In this document: positions 12,033 to 23,846 of the stretch, one piece after another
How positions within the stretch are numbered: the stretch's first letter is position 1
Layout: the number at the start of each line of letters is the position of its first letter
Origin: Ceratodon purpureus
Taxonomy: Eukaryota > Streptophyta > Bryopsida > Pseudoditrichales > Ditrichaceae
DNA length: 64,000 nt
Direction: 5' to 3'
Assembly (NCBI GenBank): GCA_014871385.1
Contig: CM026422.1
Span: 8,951,374 to 9,015,373, forward strand
Made by a program: the position numbers and the translations under genes
The notes under the pieces: model-generated
What the model was told of the DNA's origin: nothing
What the model saw: only the letters and a program-made list of their open reading frames with translations
The model's database searches: none

Positions 12033-15000
12033 ATGATCCCTGAAGACAAGGAGGCGGCTAATTCAGTTCCTCACTACGAACAGCTACGTGATGAGAGAAT
12101 TACGAGGAACAGGATCGAGGTGGCATTGCGTTTGAGAGAGGCAGGGTTTCAGGATCAGGACTTCTGCAACTCACTGTTTCCTAGTGCTCATGCAGGTTCC
12201 TCCATCAAGTCATCCAGTGCACCAGCCTTGAATCGCGATCGAGGAAGACAGCAATCGGAGGAGTTCAATTCTGTGCCACGCCGAAGCACACGGCGGCGCC
12301 CAACTCTCGAGGCGACTCCTCCTGAAGCACCGCAACCGCCAACAAATCTGAGAGCTCTAGTAAGTCTCCTTGGATTATCTGAATTGTCTCTCTCTCATGT
12401 GTTCTCTCCAATTGCCCTGAGCGACTCTGAAAACCCTAGACCTAAACCCTAGTCGTGCTGACCCTCAATGGACTGTTCTATGTTCACAGACTCGTAAGCA
12501 AAGCAAAGAGTTGTTTGAAGCGTGGCGGCAGAGACCCTCTAGGGTTTATGCTAGACCCAATTCTACTTCAGTCCGAGCGCTGCGAGCAGCTCTTTCCGGG
12601 GAAGGGGTGAAGCGATCAGCGATGGAGGAGTGGGAGGACGACGGTAGGAGGGGTCGAAAGAGGAGTCGGAGTCAAGGAGGACGTGGGCGCGTGGAGCCCT
12701 CTTGGATGGACCGAGAGGCTGGTGAAGCAATGCGTCCTCCGAAGCACACACACAGTGGAGGTGGTAGGGGTTCACCAGCACCTCAGCCACGCAAACCTGC
12801 AGGTAAGTTGTTACGCACGTGCATCCTTCCTTCTGGGAATTGCACTATACCTAAACCCTAAACCTTCATGCTTCTCCCAATGCGTTTACTCAACTGTGTA
12901 GTCATTCGTGTCTAGGAAACATTATAGTGCGTCATCTGAAACGTGATGTAGTGTCTTCCGAAACGTAAGTCTCCACGTCATGAAAAACGTAACGTAACGT
13001 CATGAAAAACGTAATAGAAGGTTAACTTGAACGTCACCAGAAACGTGATGCCAGGTCATTAAAAACGTGTTCTACCTTCATCTCTTCTTGTCATGTCTGC
13101 TGTCTACGGAAGTTTAGTTCTTGAGGTCTGTTTCGTTTCTTCAATACTCATATATTCTCGTCTTCTCGCTCCCATTTTGCGCCCTTGTTGTTTTTTTTTT
13201 TCTCTTTTTTTGTTGGCTTTCTTTCGTTCATTTTTGGCTCCGCGTCACATTCTTTGCCTTCGGGTTACTAGTTTCAGAGTTCAGTCCTCTTCCATGTTGT
13301 TTTTTTGTTTGTTTTTTTTCTTCTTTATTTTTTTGGCTTTCTTCAGTTCAATTTGGGCTCCGCCTCACATTCTCTGCCTTCGTGTTACTAGTCTCAGAGT
13401 TCAGTCCTCTTCCATGTTGTTTTTTTTTTTCTTATTTTTTTTTTGTTTTCTTTTTGGGCTTTCTTGAGTTCATTTTGGGCTCACTTGCCTTGAGCTCACT
13501 TCATGTTCCGGGGGTGTCCTCTTCTTTTCTGATTGCTGCATTGCTTCAATTTTCCATTGTGCCTGCACACGGCTTTGGTGAGTGTGAGGAAGATCTAACA
13601 GGATTTCGGTTTCTAGACACATGTTCATGTGTTAGTTTTTTTTCTTTTTATGTGTGTTGGGGTCGTGCGGGTGGATGGCAGATCGGGCTCTGGATGTAAG
13701 CTAGATTTAGGGTTGAGGTGTGCGATGTGCAGAGTGTTAGTTGTGAGTGCTGGGTTAGTTTTATGTGCGAGGGATTGGTTTAGAAGGGTGAATGCACTTG
13801 TTTGGTTGAGTGAACTAGTCCTTTGTCATGTGTGTGCGTCATCTGAAACGTGGTAGTGCGTCCTCTGAAACGTGATAGTGCGTTATCTGAAACGTGATGG
13901 AGTGTCTTTCTAAACGTGACGAAACGTCATGAGAAACGCACTACAATGTCAGATTGAACGTCACTCAAAACGCGATGTTCTACCTTCATGTCGTCTTCAC
14001 GCGTTTTTTGCGTTCTTCACTTCATTTTTTAAGCAGCCTCCTATTCTATGTCTGATCTCTGTACTATCAGCGTTAGTTCAACCCCTATTTTTTTTTTTTT
14101 CTTTTTTTTTTTCTTTTCCTTTTTTTTTTTTTTTTTTGCTTTCATCACTTCATCTTTTGTTCAACCTCCCATAAATTCGTTTCTGATCTCCATTGTTTCA
14201 GATTTTGTTCCTCTTCTAATTTGTTTTTTTTTTTTCTTTTTTTTTTTTCTTTCCTTGGCTTTCATCACTTCATCTTTTGCATCACACCCCGTTTTGTTTC
14301 TGATCTCCGTTGTTTCAGGTTTTGTTCCTTTAATGTTTTGCTCTCTTCTTCTTTTTTTTTTTTTTTTTTTTGGCTTTCATCAAGTCTTCTGACTGCGTCC
14401 TATTTTACTCTCTTCTCTCTACTCTGTATGACTTGAATTTTTATCTCTTCTGTCTTTGTGATCCCGACTTTATTATTTTTTTAATTTTTTAATTTTTAAT
14501 ATTTCATTTATTTTCAAATCAGTAGACATCGCGTTTCTCATGATTGTGGTTTCGGGTTTCTAACGACAGGTACGTGACCTTGCGTTCATATTGACATGAC
14601 CTTGTGTTTTAATTGATATGGATTTGCGTTTCTAATGACAGTTAATTGGCAGTGCACTTATGTGTGGTTTGAAAATGTAACACTCTTTCGATTTGGATGG
14701 TATGGTTGTGGTTGTAGCTTGGTCAAGTTCTGATTTACGTACCTTATAATTCTGTGTGTTCTGAATGTGAATCCAAGTTACCTAGTAAGTACTAAACCTA
14801 TTTAAACCTGTAGGGTACATGAGGAGGATACCGGCTAAATCCAGCAGGCATTCGCTGGAGCACAGCGACGACCTTACTCCGCCATGGCGCGCTGCCAGCA
14901 CGGACACATCTTTTGGGCACGGCATCCACGGCAACAAAGGAAAAGGACCTGCACGGGCTGGGACTAGGACGGCTGCGCGCAGCTCCGGGACTCAATCACA

Positions 15001-18000
15001 GGAGCAGTTCGAGGATGAAGAGATGGAGGAAGAGGAAGAGTTCGAGGATGAGGACATGGAGGAATATGAAGACATGGAGGATCAAGAGGAGGAAGAGGAT
15101 GACCAGCCTAAAGAGCCGCTGCGCATTAAGCTAGACCGTCGCGGGAAGCCGGTGGGCGCCCACGAGCCAACGCTGGGCAGGGAGCTCCAGAAGTTTGCAA
15201 GACGGTTAGATCCGACCGCCACTCCCTGCTGGCACGGACAGACGGTGGCGTCAAAGAGGGCGTTGCTTCAAAGAGTGCGGGCTGAATTCGAGTTCTACAG
15301 CGAGACAGACGAACTGAGTGAGAGCTGGTTCAACACCCGGATGTCGAGGTGCGTGACACGGGTCAAGTACCAACTCAACCAGCTCATCAAGCAGGGACAT
15401 GGTCCGCCGGCCGACATAGCTCTGGAGCATTGGGAGAAGTTAGTGGAGCTGAAAGACGACCCAGCAGTCAGGGTTGTCACGGTCGTCCGGGACGCTCGGG
15501 ACGTGGGGACGTCCGCGGACGTCCGCCAGCGCCAGGGGACGTCCTGTGACTTAGAAAAAAAAAATCACCCGCATAGGTTTCACCCCGGGGTGAAACCACA
15601 TCTTCTACGCGGCGGAGGGGTTGCGGGGGAGGGTGCGGCCGTCGCCGCGGAGCGGGGGGGGGCCGTCGGACGCGTCGGGAAGGGGCCGTCCCCGGCGACG
15701 GCCCCTTGCCGTCGCCGCGGTGGGGGGGGCCGTCCCCGGCGACGGCCCCTTGCCGTCGCCACGGAGGGGGGGGCCGTCCCCGGCGACGGCCCCTTGCCGT
15801 CGCCGCGGTGGGGAGGGCCGTCCCCGGCGACGGCCCCTTGCCGTCGCCGCGGTGAGGGGGCGGCTTGCGGCCCTCCGATCGCGGCCGTCCCCGCGGCCGT
15901 CGCCGTCCGATGGCGGCCGACCGCGCGGGGACGGCCGCGTAGACGGCCTTGGAGACGGCCGCGGGGACGGCACCGTCGGCGACAGCCCGCGGCCGTCCGA
16001 TCGGGGCCGTCTCCAAGGCGGCGGCCGTTCGATCACGGCCGCGGTCGAAGGGCCGTCCCCGCGGACGGCCCCTCGCGGAGACGGCCCACGGCCGTGGAGA
16101 CGGCCCCCGACCGTGGGGACGAGGCCGTCGCGGCCGCGGGAAATTTCCCTCCCCCCCTTTTTTTAAATACAAAAGAAAAAAACATATAATGCTACATCTT
16201 CCGACCACATATTACACTAAACCTGTTAATTTCTTTCACCAATTAAAATGAGAACATCAGTTAATGTAAACATGAATTAAAATACTTGATGGTATGCAAA
16301 GCATCTAAACTCTTCAACGAGTCATTATTCCGTACGCTCCACCGAAGTTTATGTATGTGTCATTTATTCGAATCATTATTACTGTTGTTTCTATCGTACG
16401 CATTTCAGGTTGTCTATCATCGCACTCCAGAAGTTCCTCGCAGAAATCGAACTCATCTAAACTTGTTTCAGAAATTGTAATCTAAATAGTTCTCCGTCTT
16501 CTTATCCTCCGCTTTGAATTTTTGTTTTTTTAAATACATAAGTACTTCTATTATACTTTCATTAAAGGGCTTCATATTCTCAATTTAATTCGAGTTACCA
16601 TCTCTTTATGTACTTTTAACGTTCCTCCCTCTATACAATTTCCACTTTTGAATATTGTTTTCATTTACTTCTTCTTTATTTTCCTCTATGTTTATTCCCC
16701 CCTAGTTTATGCCCTTTTTTTAACGTCTAATTTGTCTAATTTACAACTCCAACCCTCGAAGCTCCATAAATGTCATTTCGTGAATTTCTTCCTTTCATAT
16801 CGTTTTGAACGTTTGTATTTCGATTTATTTCCTCCATGACCCATGTTAAAGTATATTTTACTAATTTGACCACTATTCCACCATTTTACTAATTCTACCC
16901 TACTGCTTTAGTTTTGAATTATATTCTACTAGATGTACCCTACTGCTTTAGTTTTTATTGAGTACTGTACCCCTCTTTCATATATACGTTTTCAACTCTC
17001 CATGTATCACTACATCATGGCCGACTTCTATTTCTTGTAATAATTATAATTTCGATACTTTCCCTCTCAAACTATTCTTTTTTCGTCTATTATTTTGATG
17101 GTTCACTCATTTGTTTACTTATGAATATACTTCTACTTCACAGCTTTCCCCAAGTGTATCGATACGTTATTTCTTAATATTACACCCGTCGTCGTTATAG
17201 TTCTAATATTCATATCCGTCCTCAAACCTCTTGTTCTTTGTGTTGTTCATTAATTTAATTAATTACTATTCCGAAACAATACCACCCTACCAAACATCGT
17301 TCATCAGTATTTTTAGTATTCCAATAATATATATATTTCTAAAATTATGTTCCGTCAATATACGTTTTCGTGTAATAATTTTATTTCCGTACTTGTAGCT
17401 CCAAGTATTTCACGTCGTGACTTTTTAATTTTTCCTTGGTACAGTATAGTCTATGTGTCTCTATGAATTATCGTGCTTGTTAAATTCTCTCATTGTGTCA
17501 TTAGTAAGTGATTACTTTTGTACGTATATACTATACATTGTACAAGTTAGAATCCAATTCCATATTTATATTTACGTTACAATGTATATGAATAAACATA
17601 TATTCCTATAGTATATAATGTAAATGTGTTACCTAATTTATTTATTTTATTTCATATAAGTTGCAAGGTACAACTCAATTCTGGGCGTTGGAAACTAGAA
17701 TTGTTTATAAAAACAATGATTTCAATTTTAGTCGTTCACAAATGGCATTATTCAGTGACGGTTGAATGTTTTCTGTTTTAATTTTGTTTTTTACTATTAT
17801 CCCTTCCTCATCTCATAATGTGAGCTAGTGATTTTTTATTTTTTTTAATGATAACACAGTACTACGGTATGGGAGTGTGTAAAATAAAAGACATTAAAGA
17901 GCAAGGAGAGTTTTTATATTTCATATAACTCTAAACCAGGCATGAGAAATTAGAATTGGACCATTTGTTATGAAAACAATGATTTGAGTTTTATTCCTCC

Positions 18001-21000
18001 CATGAATTGCATAATCCCAAGAGAATTGATTCAATTGAATGTTTGTTTTGGTTCTTTTCAGTTTATTATTATCTCCAGTTTCTCTCATAATGTAAACTAC
18101 TATTTATGTTTTTATTTTTGATTCTACCATAATACTAAAGAACGAGAGTATGTAAAATTAAAGAAATAAAACTGGGGTAAATCATTCCATTAAAAATTAG
18201 AGTCAAAGAATCTATATAAATATTTTCATTGTATACCACTATTCGAGAAGAAATTGGATCTATATTTCTAAGAGATTTATGAAACCGTAAACCGGTGAAA
18301 TATAAATGCAAATCTCTTAACCATTTAAACGTAAGGTGCACCGCATGAAAAACCAAGTGTGAACATCAATTTATGCGTTGAATTACTTCTAGTGCATTCT
18401 CTCCGCGATGTTCCTCTTATCATATCGTTGTTGACATTTACTCTTTTGATTCGTTAGTATAAAATGTTAATTCATTACCGTATGCTAAAACATGAGTAAC
18501 TTCGTTTCTTTAAATGACAATTGGTAAAAACTGTTTTAGTGTACCCACAATGTTTACGGTTCTTTCCATTCAATAGGATATATATTCTTCTTCATAAACG
18601 TGTTCACATTATTTGTAGATCCTAGGGGATTATCCACCCCCAAAGAACCAAAATATCACATAGTTCATTGGATCCCAATTTCAAACGTCGACCCCACCTC
18701 CCCGATCACAGGATCTTCAGGACATTCCCCACAATATCCGGGATATGTCTGAATTTTCCATTTCTAGGAGATATGCTGTCCAAACAATCCCAAGTGGGAT
18801 TGTTTGGGACAAGAAGGAGGGGGGAGAGTAGGGGAGGAGAGGAGGGAGGAGAGGAGAGAAAACACAAGGGGAGGGGAGTTCCTTCGACCCTCCCCCACCC
18901 CCGGCCGTCCCCGGAGACGGCCACGGCCGACCCCGCGTGGACGGCCGTCGCCCACGGCCGTCGGATCTTCTCCGACGAGAAGATCCTACGGCTGCAGACG
19001 ACGGCCGTCCACGCGGGGTCGGCCGTGGCCGACCCCGCGTGGACGGCCTTGGCCGACACCGCGGTCGCAGCCCCCCGACCCCGGGGTCGGCCGCGGCCGT
19101 CCCCGCGGGGTCGGACAAGGCCGTCCCCGGGGACGGCCACGGCCGACCCCGCGGTCGGAAGGTCCGTCCGCGTGGACGGCCGTGGCCGACCGCGGGGTGG
19201 AGCACGGCCGTCCCCGCAGGGTGGAGCACGGCCGTCCCCGGGGACGGCCACGGCCCACCCCGCGGTCGGAAGGGCCGTCCGCGTGGTCGGCCGTGGCCGA
19301 CGACGCCGTTGCAGCCTCCGACCGCGGGGTGGAGCACGGCCGCCCGATCGGACGGCCCACCCAGGCCGACCATGGCTGCCGCGGGCCGTCGGATCCCGCG
19401 GCCGTCGCCGTTGCCGACCGCGGGGACGGCCACGGGGACGGCCGCGGGATCGAACGACCCGCGGTCGGCCGCGCCGATCGAGCGGTCCCCGATGGCCTGC
19501 GCCGGGGTCGATCCGGGCCGTCGGATCCCGCGGCCGTCCCCGAGGCCGTCCCCGCGGTCGGCCACGGCGACGGCCGTGGGATCCGACGGCCCAGGAGGGC
19601 CGCCCACATCCGACGGCCCGCGATGTGCCAGCACGGCCGCATCTTGGCCGTTGGATCGACGTGCGGCCGTCCGCAACGACCCCGCGGCCGTCTCCGCGGC
19701 CGTCCCCGCGGCCGTCCCCGCGAACGGACGGCCGAGATGAGGCGTGGTGGCGGGATCGGCCGATCGGACGGCTGGGGAATGTTTTTACCCCTCCGGGGTC
19801 GCAAAATTATTACCGCGACGTAATTCTCGAGCGTCCAGGACGCCACGTCCGGGACGGGGGACGTCCGGGTCGGACGTCTTGACGTCCGGAGCCGGGTCGG
19901 ACGTCTATTTGAACAACCCTGCCAGCAGTGCAAGAGAAGTCGCTCATAATGTCGAGCATATCTCTTGGGAGGCCGTCCAAGAATGGTAACAACTGGACGC
20001 AGTCCTTAGCGGCGGTGTCGGCACTGGTAAGTTTCCCGCTTTCCATCTTGTCACTGTAACTTCTGAATTCATGATTGATGTGTTCGGAGAGTCGTCAATT
20101 GGTAGGAAAGGGATGTTAAGAGACGTTTCACTTGACCTGTTCACTTGTGTCACAGCACGTTTAAATAAACATGTTTCTGTGTCATAATAAACGCATGTGA
20201 CAGGTTTGTCATGTGACTGAGTTCTATGCGGGCTGAATTCGAGTTATCTATGTTCTCTATGTATCTGGTTTGTCATGGTTGTTGTTAATGAAATGACTAT
20301 GGGAGAGAAATGGACGGAATGTGGGACTCTTGTGCAGAGTATTCAGCTTGGTCGGAAGCCAACGGACGAGGAAATTGCAAATGAGGTGAAGGCCATGAGG
20401 AAACGTGAGAGAGAGGAAGCCTTACTGGTGAAGAAGCAGAAGGCAGCAGAGAGTCGTGACTATGACCGTGGGAGGATGGAGAAGCTTGAGGACTTGTGTG
20501 CGGCCCAAGACGAGAGGTTGAGGAAAGTAGAGGACATGTTCTACCAGTTACACGCCAAGCTTCAACAGATGACCAAGCCGAAGGAGAAGAAGAAGAGGAC
20601 AGCAGCCAAGGAGAAGAGCACGAAGAGAAGGACGGTGGACAAGGAGGAGGTTAGTGCAGCGATGGAAGACCTGGGGACGGCGGAGGCCTCAGAGGGCCGC
20701 ACAGAGTCGGGGGACGCTCTTCAAGGCACTGGCATGGAGCCAGAGGAGGAGGTGGACCCAGATTCAGTGACAGGTAAGGAGGTCGCCGAAGCAGCTACCG
20801 AGGCAGGGGAGGGGGCGGCCATGGACCATGACGCTTCGGAGGGGGCGACCATGGACACCGACACAGAGCAAGTCAAGAATCCAGGTACCGAGACAGGAGA
20901 GAGCGCCCCAACCCCCACTGCCCAGAGTGTCCACGAAGACTTGCTCGACTTCGACTCCATGACACAGGCACCCGAGAAGGAGAAGGTCCCCTCTGAAACA

Positions 21001-22399
21001 GCAAAGGAGCACCAGGTTGTGGAGACGATGGCACAGCTCTCCACTGACTCTGCTGCTCAAGATCAAGTATGAGATGGTTTCAGTTTCTTCCATAATTTAG
21101 TAGGATGTTTGAACTCTCTATATGGGCAAGCATTGGTTTCAGCAGTATCTGAAGTCCATCGTTTTTGAGTTAGCTATGTCATTAGCCTAGTGTCTACTCG
21201 GTAGGAACTCTGCCTCTAAATCTGTAGACCACTTTTTAGTTGATATTAGTTGCGTTTCGGATGACAGTACATGGCGTTGCAAATGACAGGACTTTATGTT
21301 CTTAATGACGTGACATTGCGTTTCGAATGACGTTATCTTGCGTTTTAATTGACGTGACCTTGCGTTTTAATTGACATGACCTTGCGTTTAAAGTGGCATG
21401 AAGTTGCGTTTAAAGTTACATGGGGTTTGAGGGAGACAGTCTACACATGTGTGCCACATAGTAGTCTTTGTTAGTTCACTTAATGCCTTGTTTGTATTGT
21501 AGGGTGGATTTGCGAAAGGAGTGGCGGTTCAATTGTTGAGCAAACCTCGTGACGACCCCGAGTCCGAAGTTGTTGGAGCAGGAGTGTTGCATGGACTGCC
21601 TGGAGAGTCTATCCATTGCATGACTATAGAAGATGACGAGTTCTCCGTCCAGGTGCAGTCCAGCCTCAAAGACGACCACGAGCTTCAGTGTCCTGTGGAG
21701 GATGAAAACGTCCTCTCTATGAATCAAGCCATAGGCTGGTTCATTCGCTGGCCTGCGACAGACATGAGACTCCTGGACGCCCCAATTGAAGAACCATCGA
21801 AGGCAGTCGGAGGCGCTAGTGACGCCACTACGGCCGCTCCTGACTCCAACGCCACCAATGCAGCATCACATGGGAGAGCAACAACACGAGCTGGTGCAAA
21901 GAAACTCAAGTCTCCAGTGAAGGAATCGGCCAAGTCTCCTCCACAGAATCAGAAGCCGAAGGAGGATACAAGGAAGTTGCCTAAGAAAGTTGCATTTAAC
22001 AACAAACAACAGGTCAGTTTTCACACTCCCTCACCTTGATGCACAAGTAATGTTTGACGCGGTTTAACGTGGTTTAACGTGTATGTCACCCTTGGATAAC
22101 ATGTGCGTTAAACTGCGTTAAACAGCGTTACTTTAGACAGTGTTCTCCTTTAGTGCAGTATGGGTTTTGATGCAAGCGTAGGGGCGGTGTTTTCCAATAC
22201 GCAGGAGCGCTTCATTCGTCTACGGTCTCGGGCACCCGAATCACGAACTGAGCAGAAAAGTAGATCCCATTTGAAGGCATTGGTCGAGGCCATTTCTTTC
22301 CTCTACCCTGATGATGACGCAGTTGTGTATACAAGAAGAAGGTGGGGGTTCGGTGAAGTTGACGGGACAGAAAGCAGCACTGCCGGTGAAATGCTTTAA
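12033..22399 (+). CDS. TNPA-type CACTA accessory protein, exon 3 interrupted by a hAT insertion
   Basis: This is the second gene of the CACTA element, of the plant Ptta/En/Spm (TNPA-like) type thought to bind subterminal repeats. Proposed exons are 12033-12359, 12490-12802, 14814-15468 continued at 19930-20026, about 20275-21066, 21503-22012 and 22154-22399. Phases agree except at the acceptor of exon 4, which I could not place. N-terminal PHYEQLRDERITRNR and later HWEKLVELKDDPAV, then RPSKNGNNW and GRKPTDEE, fit the family's order. Exon 3 has a strongly acidic run, exon 4 is a charged coiled coil, and exon 5 has the DUF8039-like part (VLHGLPGESIHCMTIEDDEFSVQV, MNQAIGWFIRWPATDM). The hAT element and one copy of its TSD sit in exon 3. 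Removing them leaves the frame open. Confidence 0.75.
13170..14380 (+). repeat. Oligo-T-rich intron 2 with duplicated 110-120 bp segments
   Basis: Intron 2 of the TNPA-type gene (12803-14813) has repeated long T runs broken by single C or G. A segment containing TTACTAGTTTCAGAGTTCAG is present twice (about 13265 and 13385), and TTTCATCACTTCATCTTTTG also recurs (about 14140 and 14260). Between and around these are clusters of GAAACGTGAT-like units (12930-13070, 13840-13980). The long ORFs here are artefacts of the T runs. Confidence 0.7.
16150..18660. other. AT-rich core of the hAT-like element
   Basis: About 2.5 kb without a supportable ORF, tRNA or tandem repeat. It is rich in T and A runs. 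Its composition is opposite to that of the two GC-rich flanks. Confidence 0.6.
18780..18807. repeat. Perfect 13-bp inverted repeat
   Basis: CCAAACAATCCCA, then AG, then its exact reverse complement. It sits at the inner edge of the right GC-rich flank of the hAT-like element. Its function is unknown. Confidence 0.8.
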
Positions 22400-23099
22400 A
22401 CGTGTATGCGCTCAATGATCCTTTTCCATTACATGGATTGTTTAGGTGATATGTTGCAGTGACCTCACCGTTCCCTTGATTATGTTCGCCACGCAGATCA
22501 AGAAGAACTGAGCATGACTCTCGGGATGTACGCTCGATTTGCTTTGTTTACATGTCAACCGCATCTCGAGGAGGTGGATCCATTGATTTTGGTAGAAAGC
22601 TGTACGCATCTACGTTCAGCAGGTAGCCTTTAGGTTCTGGTGTATTTGACATTGCTCTTCACTGTATCCGTATTGTTTTAAATGCAATCCAGATTTTTTC
22701 ATATTGTAGCACACTTCTTTGTGCGCACAGTGAAGTGCACATTCTTACACCCATGCTCCGTTTACTGCTGTTTATATGCATATTTCTAGATGTGATATGC
22801 ACGTTTTTAACGCCGTTATAACGTGTTTCATTTTGTGTTACAAAGCGTTTAACCGTATGTTACATAGCGTGGAATTGTGTGTTACAGCGCGTTTCATTTG
22901 TGTGTTACAGAGCGTTGAGCTGTATGTTACAGCATATTTAATTGTGTTTTAATTGACGCTTCGTTTGCGTTCTGAATGACGTTCTCTTGCGTTACAGAAC
23001 GTTATCGCTCACGTTTAATAGTGTTTGTATGTGTCACAATGATCATGAGCAATGCGTCTGGATAAACATTAAATCGCGTTTTAGTGAACATCCGAATTC
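22400..23099. other. CACTA right internal non-coding region with ACGTT words
   Basis: After the TNPA-type gene there is about 700 bp without a supported gene. From about 22800 to 23090 short units such as GTGTTACAGAGCGTT and TTAATTGACG repeat. The last bases, CACTT at 23100-23104, are the left TSD of the LTR retrotransposon. The same kind of sequence resumes at 58410 beyond that element. Confidence 0.65.
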
Positions 23100-23104
23100 C
23101 ACTT

Positions 23105-23777
23105 TGTTACCTGGGAAACTACTCCAACTGCGAGTCGTGGACGGCACCGGCAGCAGGGACTGGGAGTCACAGCGTCTACCAAGGGCGTCCCCGAATAGTA
23201 TAAAAAGGATCGAAGATTAGGGTATTGTCTCTCAATTTTCACTAGAGCATAGTGCTAGGTTAGTTGCCGGCCATGGCGCCAGGGACACTCAGCTCACCAT
23301 TTTGTATTCAGAGCACCTTGTGCTACTCTTAAAAGACTACCTATTCGATCACTGCGTTCTTCTCGTCCTTTCTGTCTACTACTGCTGTTAGTTCTTTGAC
23401 TGTCTGCTGTTTTCTTCTATTCCCTACTCTTTGCAACGATTGCTCCAAGCTGTGCCTCACACACCCCTTACTCCAATTATCTCCATGGACTCCATGAACT
23501 CCCTGATAACTTTGATGCCTCTGAGATCAACTTGATCTGCTCACTAAAAACTCTCACGGAGACCAATACCGCGCGGGGCGTTCACTCGCTCCACTCCTCG
23601 AAGACTCTCCTTTCTCCAAAACCTAAGACCCCGCTGTCCGAGACTTGAGACACCCGACCCGTCCTGACAGTTAACCACCTGGCCGTCAGGGTATCAACTG
23701 CAACCCAATACCCCTCTATAGTCCTCCTAGTCCTGTTTCCGCGTTCACACTCTCCATCGACAGGATCCCGGCTAACA
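23105..23777 (+). repeat. 5' LTR
   Basis: It runs from TGTTACCTGGG to CCCGGCTAACA. A TATAAAAAGG promoter word lies at about 23200. It matches 57732-58404 in length and almost in full sequence. Confidence 0.93.
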
Positions 23778-23778
23778 T

Positions 23779-23799
23779 TTTGGCGACCATGCTGGGGAT
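23779..23799 (+). other. Primer binding site
   Basis: TTTGGCGACCATGCTGGGG follows the 5' LTR. It resembles the complement of a plant tRNA-Asp 3' end (TGGCGCCGTTGCCGGGG) with a few mismatches, as used by Tat/Athila-like elements. The tRNA assignment is an inference. Confidence 0.55.
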
Positions 23800-23846
23800 G
23801 GAATTGTGAACAACGGAAATCCTGGACACCGTAAGCTTCTAAAACC

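Larger units (their letters stand above)
15469..19921. mobile_element. hAT-like non-autonomous element, 4453 bp
   Basis: The element starts CAGGGTTGTCACGG and ends, reverse-complemented, CAGGGTTGTTCAAA. It is flanked by exact 8-bp duplications CCAGCAGT at 15461-15468 and 19922-19929. CAGGG ends and 8-bp TSDs are hAT hallmarks. It encodes no transposase. Its build is unusual: two very GC-rich flanks (about 15490-16140 and 18890-19870) made of hundreds of GGCCGT/ACGGCC and GGGGAC words surround an AT-rich core (about 16150-18660) with no gene. The long ORFs in the GC-rich parts (Arg/Pro/Gly-rich on both strands) are compositional artefacts. It lies in exon 3 of the TNPA-type gene. Confidence 0.88.

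Noticed and set aside
13093-14436. Phe-rich ORFs resembling membrane proteins
   Set aside because: They are made by long T runs in an intron of the TNPA-type gene.
15477-19933. Long Arg/Pro/Gly-rich ORFs in the GC-rich parts of the hAT-like element
   Set aside because: Several frames on both strands are open at once because of extreme composition. They cross the element ends and have no protein-like pattern.
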